Origin: Defluviitaleaceae bacterium
Lineage (GTDB): Bacteria > Bacillota > Clostridia > Lachnospirales > UBA5962
Direction of reading: 5' to 3'
NCBI GenBank assembly: GCA_009787355.1
Contig: WRGD01000137.1
Location: 1 to 32,543 of the forward strand
Length of the DNA stretch: 32,543 nucleotides
In this document: piece after piece, positions 27,865 to 32,543 of the stretch
How the letters are laid out: every line of letters starts with the position of its first letter
How positions within the stretch are numbered: the first letter of the stretch is position 1
Position numbers and translations under genes: made by a program
The notes under the pieces: generated by a model
What the model saw: the letters and a program-made list of their open reading frames with translations, nothing else
Told to the model about the DNA's origin: nothing
The model's database searches: none

Positions 27865-29643
27865 ATGGAAAATTTAGAACAAATGAAAAGAACACATATG
27901 TGTACAGAAGTAAACAAAACTCTTGTTGGTAATTCTGTAACAGTAATGGGCTGGGTACACAAAAGAAGAAATTTGGGACAGCTTATTTTTCTATCTTTAA
28001 GAGATAGGACAGGTTTATTACAAGTAGTCATAAACCAAGAAAAGCAAAGCAATGAAATATTAGAAAAATGTAAAGAAATAAGAAGCGAATACGTAATAGC
28101 TGTTACAGGAAAAGTAATAAACAGAACAGAAAAAAATATAAATCCAGAAATGGAAACCGGTGATATAGAAATAGATGCAGAAGAGATACGTATTTTATCT
28201 GCTTCCGAGCTTACACCTTTTAGTGTTTTAGATACAGGTGTGAAAGATGATTTAAGACTAAAATATAGATATATAGATTTACGTAGATTAGAAATGCAAA
28301 ACAATATAATGATAAGACATAAAGTTTCGAATTTCTTTAGAAATTTCCTTACAAAAGAGGGCTTTATTGATATAGAAACTCCAATGCTTACAAGAAGTAC
28401 ACCAGAAGGAGCAAGAGATTATCTTGTACCTAGCCGTGAATACTCTGGCAGTTTTTTTGCTTTGCCACAGTCCCCACAAATTTTCAAGCAACTTTTAATG
28501 ATAAGTGGTTTCGATAAATACTATCAAATAGTGAAATGCTTTAGAGATGAAGATTTAAGGTCAGATAGGCAACCAGAGTTTACACAAGTAGATATAGAAA
28601 TGAGTTTTGTAGATAGAAATGATATTATAAAATTGATGGAAAGTTTAATATCACAGCTTTTCAAAGAAATTTTAAATGTAGAAATTGCTACACCTTTTAT
28701 ACAAATGCCATATAGCGAAGCTATGGAGCGATATGGTTCAGACAAACCAGATACTAGATTTGGTCTTGAACTTGCAAATATTACAGATATTGTTTCAAAT
28801 TTTGATTTTGAACCATACAAATCAGCTATAAAAAATGGTGGTAGAGTAGGTGGAATAAATGCAAAAAATTGTGGTTCATATACTCGTAAAAAAATAGATT
28901 CTCTTATAGAACTTTCAAAATACCACAAAGCAAAGGGACTTAGCTATATAGTAGTTGAAGAAAATAATAACAAAACCAGTTTATCTAAATTTTTAAATGA
29001 TGAGCAAATAAATAGTATAGTAAAATCACTAAATGGAGAAGCTGGAGATTTACTTTTAATTTGTGCAGATAGTGATAACATTGTTTTCGAAGCACTCGGA
29101 AATATAAGATTAGAAATTGCAAAAAATGAAAATTTGATAGACGAAAATAAATTTAATTTTCTATGGGTTATAGATTTTCCACTATTCGAGGTTGTAGAGG
29201 ATAAATTAACATCTTCTCATCACCCTTTTACAATGCCACTTGCCGAAGATTTGCATTTACTAGATAATGATATAGAAAAAGTAAGGTCTGACTCTTACGA
29301 TATTGTACTAAATGGTTTTGAAATTGGTGGTGGTAGTATACGTATACATGATACAAAGCTACAAGAAAAAATATTTACTCTTCTTTCTTTATCAAAAGAG
29401 GAAACAGATGAAAAATTCGGTTTTTTAATAGATGCATTAAAATACGGTACTCCGCCGCATGGGGGTATTGCTTTTGGTTTAGATAGAATAATAATGTTAA
29501 TAGTAAAATCTACATCTATAAGAGATGTTATTGCTTTTCCAAAAGTAAAAGACACATCTTGTCCACTTACAAACGCTCCTGCAGATGTAAGAGAGGAGCA
29601 AATAGTTGAACTAGGTATAAAAATAGAAAAATTGAAAGTTTAA
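27865..29643 (+). CDS. aspS: Aspartate--tRNA ligase
   Basis: This 592-residue class IIb synthetase charges tRNA-Asp. The order is an N-terminal OB-fold anticodon-binding domain (GWVHKRRNLGQLIFLSLRDR), then class II motif 1. The flipping-loop region is SPQIFKQLLM, motif 2 is FRDEDLRSDRQPEFTQVDIE, a bacterial GAD insertion covers about 290-400, and motif 3 is GIAFGLDRIIMLI. Length is the bacterial norm. ATG 27865 is preferred over TTG 27859: homologues start shortly before the RTHMC segment. No strong ribosome site is present, only AAAGAAAG, so translation may be coupled to the HEPN remnant that stops two bases upstream. Whether it also charges tRNA-Asn cannot be read here. Confidence 0.95.
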   Translation: MENLEQMKRTHMCTEVNKTLVGNSVTVMGWVHKRRNLGQLIFLSLRDRTGLLQVVINQEKQSNEILEKCKEIRSEYVIAVTGKVINRTEKNINPEMETGDIEIDAEEIRILSASELTPFSVLDTGVKDDLRLKYRYIDLRRLEMQNNIMIRHKVSNFFRNFLTKEGFIDIETPMLTRSTPEGARDYLVPSREYSGSFFALPQSPQIFKQLLMISGFDKYYQIVKCFRDEDLRSDRQPEFTQVDIEMSFVDRNDIIKLMESLISQLFKEILNVEIATPFIQMPYSEAMERYGSDKPDTRFGLELANITDIVSNFDFEPYKSAIKNGGRVGGINAKNCGSYTRKKIDSLIELSKYHKAKGLSYIVVEENNNKTSLSKFLNDEQINSIVKSLNGEAGDLLLICADSDNIVFEALGNIRLEIAKNENLIDENKFNFLWVIDFPLFEVVEDKLTSSHHPFTMPLAEDLHLLDNDIEKVRSDSYDIVLNGFEIGGGSIRIHDTKLQEKIFTLLSLSKEETDEKFGFLIDALKYGTPPHGGIAFGLDRIIMLIVKSTSIRDVIAFPKVKDTSCPLTNAPADVREEQIVELGIKIEKLKV

Positions 29644-29671
29644 AATTAATTTATAGAAAGTTTTATTAATT

Positions 29672-30688
29672 ATGATAGATTTACGTTCTGATACAGTTAG
29701 TATGCCAACACAAGAAATGCTAGAAGAAATGATAAAAGCTGAGATGGGAGACGACGTATACGAAGATGACAAGACAGCAAATAAACTAGAAGATCTTGCA
29801 GCAAAAACAATGGGAAAAGAAGCCGCTCTTTTTGTACCATCTGGAACAATGGGTAATCAAATAGCAATAATGTGCCATACAAAAAGAGGAGACGAAATAC
29901 TACTAGACAAAAACTCTCATATAGTTGTACACGAAGTCGGTGCAGCTGCACTTTTATCTGGTGTAGGCTATAGAGTTACAAATAATCCAAAATCGTATAT
30001 AACAAAAGAGGATTTTCTGAAAAATGTACGTGGTGATGATATACACGAACCTAGCACTGGGCTTGTTTGTATAGAAAATGCTCTTGGAAATGGAACAGTA
30101 GTACCACTTAATATAATGAAAGAATTGTATGATGTAGCAAAAGAGAAAAATATACAGGTACATTTGGATGGTGCAAGAATATTTAACGCAGCTACTTATT
30201 TAAAAGTAGATGTAAAAGAAATATCAAAATATGTAGATAGTATTATGTTTTGTTTATCTAAAGGACTTTGTTCTCCAGTTGGTTCCATACTATGTGGTTC
30301 TTTAGAATTTATAAAAAGAGCTAGAAAAACTAGAAAACTTCTAGGTGGAGGTATGAGACAAATAGGCTCTTTAGCATCGTGTGGTATAATAAGTATAGAA
30401 AAAATGACCAAAAGGCTACATATAGACCACGAAAACGCAAAATATTTAGCTTCGGAACTTGAAAAAATACAAGGAATTACAACAGATATAGAAAATGTGC
30501 ATATAAATATGGTTTTTTTTGATTTTGACGTAGATTCAAGTAAATTTGTAAAATATATGCATAAAAATGAGGTAAAAATCCATCCACCTGAATTATTAAA
30601 CACATATAGATTTGTTACACACAATGATATATCAAAAGAAAACCTGGACAAAGTAATAAAACTTATAAAAAATTTTAAAACAATATGA
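29672..30688 (+). CDS. ltaE: Low-specificity L-threonine aldolase
   Basis: This 338-residue PLP enzyme splits threonine or allo-threonine to glycine and acetaldehyde. Hallmarks are the N-terminal MIDLRSDTVSMPTQEM, GDDVYEDD, PSGTMGNQIA, HLDGARIFNAA (D166 holding the cofactor nitrogen) and LSKGLCSPVGS with the Schiff-base lysine K197, then GGGMRQIG. All residues expected for catalysis are present. It begins 28 bases after aspS with no clear Shine-Dalgarno; AATTAAT/ATTAATT could pair around the start. Its final TGA lies in an 11-bp tandem duplication that also supplies the start of the next gene. Confidence 0.93.
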   Translation: MIDLRSDTVSMPTQEMLEEMIKAEMGDDVYEDDKTANKLEDLAAKTMGKEAALFVPSGTMGNQIAIMCHTKRGDEILLDKNSHIVVHEVGAAALLSGVGYRVTNNPKSYITKEDFLKNVRGDDIHEPSTGLVCIENALGNGTVVPLNIMKELYDVAKEKNIQVHLDGARIFNAATYLKVDVKEISKYVDSIMFCLSKGLCSPVGSILCGSLEFIKRARKTRKLLGGGMRQIGSLASCGIISIEKMTKRLHIDHENAKYLASELEKIQGITTDIENVHINMVFFDFDVDSSKFVKYMHKNEVKIHPPELLNTYRFVTHNDISKENLDKVIKLIKNFKTI

Positions 30689-30698
30689 AAACAATATG
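30677..30698 (+). repeat. Perfect 11-bp tandem duplication at the ltaE/MATE junction
   Basis: AAAACAATATG occurs at 30677-30687 and 30688-30698 without a spacer. The first copy provides an ATG overlapping the ltaE stop (ATGA) that opens only M-K-T-I before TGA. The second provides the ATG of the MATE gene. With one copy the two genes would overlap as ATGA, a common coupled arrangement, so the duplication has probably pulled them apart by 11 bases. Confidence 0.8.
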
Positions 30699-32051
30699 AA
30701 AACAAAAAAATACGATTTAACCGAAGGCAGTATACTACCAAAACTAATAAAAGTTGCCATACCTATTATGGCAACATCTTTTATACAAATGCTTCACAAT
30801 TTAGTAGATTTATTTTGGTTAAGCAGGCTATCCACAGAAGCAGTTGCAGCCGCTGGAACAGGTGGTACCTATATTTGGCTTAGTATGGCACTACTTCTTA
30901 TTGGTAGGATGGGAGCAGAAATAGGAGTAAGCCAAAATATAGGTAGTGGTGATAAGGAAACAGCCAAAAAATACGCACAAAATTCCTATTTTTTGGCTGT
31001 AGCTTTTGGTGTTTTATATGCAATGATACTTATATTTTTTAGTGATATCTTAGTTAGTTTTTTTGATATAGCAGATGATTACGTAGTATATTTATCTACA
31101 AGATATTTGATTTTTATAGGAATATCTATACCTTTCACATATATGAAAGCTGTAATAACAGGCTTTTTTTCTGGTTTTGGAAATACAAAAACACCGTTTT
31201 ACCTAAATAGTTTTGGGCTTGTATTAAATATTGCTATTAGCCCTATTTTTATATTTACATTAGACCTTGGAATCGTTGGGGCTGCACTATCTACTAGTAT
31301 TGCACAAATTATTAGCTTTGCAGTGTTTTTGTATATACTTAAAAGATATAAAAATCATCCATTCGAAAATTTCAAACTTATAACTTTACCTAGTACAAAA
31401 TATATAAAAGATATTTTAAAATGGGGCTTACCTGTAGCAATAGAATCTGGACTTTTTACTATATTAACAATGATTGTTATGAGATTTATAGCAAATTTCG
31501 GAAATGAGGCACTAGCAATAAACAGAGTAGGTTCACAAATAGAAGCACTTAGCTGGCTTGTTGGTGGTGGCTTTGCAACTGCTGTAACAGCATTTGTAGG
31601 ACAAAACTACGGAGCAAAGAAGTTTACAAGAATACGCAAGGGTTTCAAATTATCAATTATTTTGATGACTAGTTGGGGACTTTTAGTTAGCCTCGTTATG
31701 TTTGTTTTTGCAATACCTATTATGGGTATTTTTTTTAGCGAACCTAATGAACTAGCTATTTCTTTATCTTATATGAGAATTTTATCTTTTATGCAGATAC
31801 CTGTTTGTTTGGAAGGTGTAGCTGCTGGCTGTTTTAGAGGTAGTGGAAATACCAAAAATCCATCTATTGCAAGTATTACATCTAATGCACTACGTGTTGT
31901 TTTTTGTTTTTTTCTAAGCAATACAGCACTTGGACTAGATGGTATATGGATAGGGCTGACACTTGGGGCTGTAATACGTGGCTTTTGGATACTTATATGG
32001 TATATGGTTTATATGGGGAAATTGACAAAAGTAAATAAGCAAGTATTATAA
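30696..32051 (+). CDS. MATE family efflux transporter
   Basis: This 451-residue inner-membrane antiporter of the multidrug and toxic compound extrusion family normally exports cationic drugs or metabolites in exchange for Na+ or H+. Twelve hydrophobic segments are arranged in two similar halves. Family features are LTEGSILPKLIKVAIPIMAT, DLFWLSRLSTEAVAAAG near helix 2, and the GFFSGFGNTKTPFY and GCFRGSGNTKNPS loops, one in each half. It is of usual length. No ribosome site precedes ATG 30696. Translation may depend on ltaE read-through coupling. It closes the plus-strand run begun by tldD; the substrate is unknown. Confidence 0.93.
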   Translation: MKTKKYDLTEGSILPKLIKVAIPIMATSFIQMLHNLVDLFWLSRLSTEAVAAAGTGGTYIWLSMALLLIGRMGAEIGVSQNIGSGDKETAKKYAQNSYFLAVAFGVLYAMILIFFSDILVSFFDIADDYVVYLSTRYLIFIGISIPFTYMKAVITGFFSGFGNTKTPFYLNSFGLVLNIAISPIFIFTLDLGIVGAALSTSIAQIISFAVFLYILKRYKNHPFENFKLITLPSTKYIKDILKWGLPVAIESGLFTILTMIVMRFIANFGNEALAINRVGSQIEALSWLVGGGFATAVTAFVGQNYGAKKFTRIRKGFKLSIILMTSWGLLVSLVMFVFAIPIMGIFFSEPNELAISLSYMRILSFMQIPVCLEGVAAGCFRGSGNTKNPSIASITSNALRVVFCFFLSNTALGLDGIWIGLTLGAVIRGFWILIWYMVYMGKLTKVNKQVL

Positions 32052-32065
32052 GATTAAAATAAATT

Positions 32066-32245
32066 ATGAAATGTTTTATTTGTAGCAAAATACTAGACAT
32101 TGCACTAATATATATATAATAGTGTAAAAAAAGGTAATGTAGTATATAAAAGCATTGAAGATTTAAAGACTTATGAATGATAGATAAAATATGTTTTTCA
32201 AATGAAATAATTATTCATCAATGCCGTGGACACTATGATGATTAA
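32066..32245 (+). other. Possible decayed small ORF after the MATE gene
   Basis: The stretch 32052-32267 has no intact gene. ATG 32066 gives MKCFICSKILDIALIYI then stop. A shifted frame gives KGNVVYKSIEDLKTYE, and a third segment from ATG 32177 gives MIDKICFSNEIIIHQCRGHYDD to a TAA at 32243. Together they could be one small Cys-bearing protein broken by shifts near a run of seven A residues (32125-32132), but I recognise no family. Chance is not excluded. Confidence 0.2.
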
Positions 32246-32267
32246 TCTAGGTCTTATATTTTATTTT

Positions 32268-32308
32268 AAAATAGCCAATATATGTAATACATATATTGGC
32301 TATTTTTT
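32268..32308 (+). terminator. Strong intrinsic terminator closing the plus-strand run
   Basis: AAAATAGCCAATATATGT (32268-32285) and its exact complement (32289-32306) form an 18-bp stem with a 3-base loop, ending in TTTTTT. It is the first clear terminator after the tldD-to-MATE run. The A-rich 5' arm lets it serve the convergent minus-strand gene ending at 32353 as well. Confidence 0.88.
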
Positions 32309-32352
32309 GATATAATAAATACATTATATATTTATTTTCAGTATCAAGAATT

Positions 32353-32541
32353 TTATTTTGAGTTATGTTCCCAAGACTGCAAAATATTTAACATATTATT
32401 TTTCCACTGCCTAACACTATCAAATTCAGGTCTTGATAATAGAGTGTTAAAATTGTCTGTAACATTGTTTCGTATACTCATTAGGTTTGCATGGTTATCT
32501 CTATGACTTTGTCCTCTTGTATCAAAATTGTTAAAGTTGGC
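32353..32541 (-). CDS. C-terminal end of an unidentified Asn-rich protein (5' part outside window)
   Basis: The minus strand is open from the window edge to a TAA at 32355-32353, giving 62 residues. It is rich in Asn, Arg and Ser, contains VTDNFNTLLSRPEFDSVRQW and ends LNILQSWEHNSK. No family is recognised. The gene would converge on the MATE run and share the terminator at 32268-32308. It could be a surface or phage-type protein, but nothing visible decides this. Confidence 0.5.
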   Translation of the reverse strand, partial: ANFNNFDTRGQSHRDNHANLMSIRNNVTDNFNTLLSRPEFDSVRQWKNNMLNILQSWEHNSK

Positions 32542-32543
32542 TG

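Overview
The window looks like chromosome of a low-G+C, spore-forming, flagellated Firmicute. Its spo0A, spoIVFB and ylbJ genes, AT-rich intergenic DNA, GGAGG-type ribosome sites and intrinsic terminators all point to a clostridial, Lachnospiraceae-like lineage. The lineage is inferred from gene content. No rRNA, tRNA, CRISPR array or intact insertion sequence was found.

Left part (1-5.6 kb). It opens with the tail of a probable Rpn/PD-(D/E)XK family protein. Next is a minus-strand MFS transporter split by a single in-frame stop codon. On the plus strand follow the sporulation membrane protein YlbJ, a Cof-type HAD phosphatase and nicotinate phosphoribosyltransferase (pncB). A hairpin-rich, gene-free leader precedes pncB.

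Central accessory block (5.6-20.5 kb). A minus-strand gene of about 11 kb encodes a secreted 3,670-residue protein made of a right-handed beta-helix and about 18 Ig-like repeats. Beside it is a 982-residue flagellin with an enormous repetitive centre. Both ends of the giant gene abut toxin-antitoxin debris. At its 3' end is a RelB/DinJ-like antitoxin that runs without a stop codon into the shared terminator. Beyond its 5' end are a vapD gene and a BrnT toxin remnant that begins exactly after the flagellin stop codon.

Sporulation and housekeeping part (20.5-32.5 kb). spo0A lies on the minus strand. On the plus strand is a pair made of a small membrane protein and the SpoIVFB intramembrane protease. 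A long, tightly packed run follows: tldD, tldE, an O6-alkylguanine-DNA alkyltransferase, a TolC-like protein, an MNT nucleotidyltransferase with a truncated HEPN partner, aspS, ltaE and a MATE exporter. The window ends with a possibly decayed small ORF, a strong terminator and the C-terminal end of an unidentified minus-strand gene.

Three points stand out. The giant beta-helix/Ig protein and giant flagellin form a surface-structure island. Toxin-antitoxin genes are broken at three separate gene junctions. Short tandem duplications have copied start codons at two genes.
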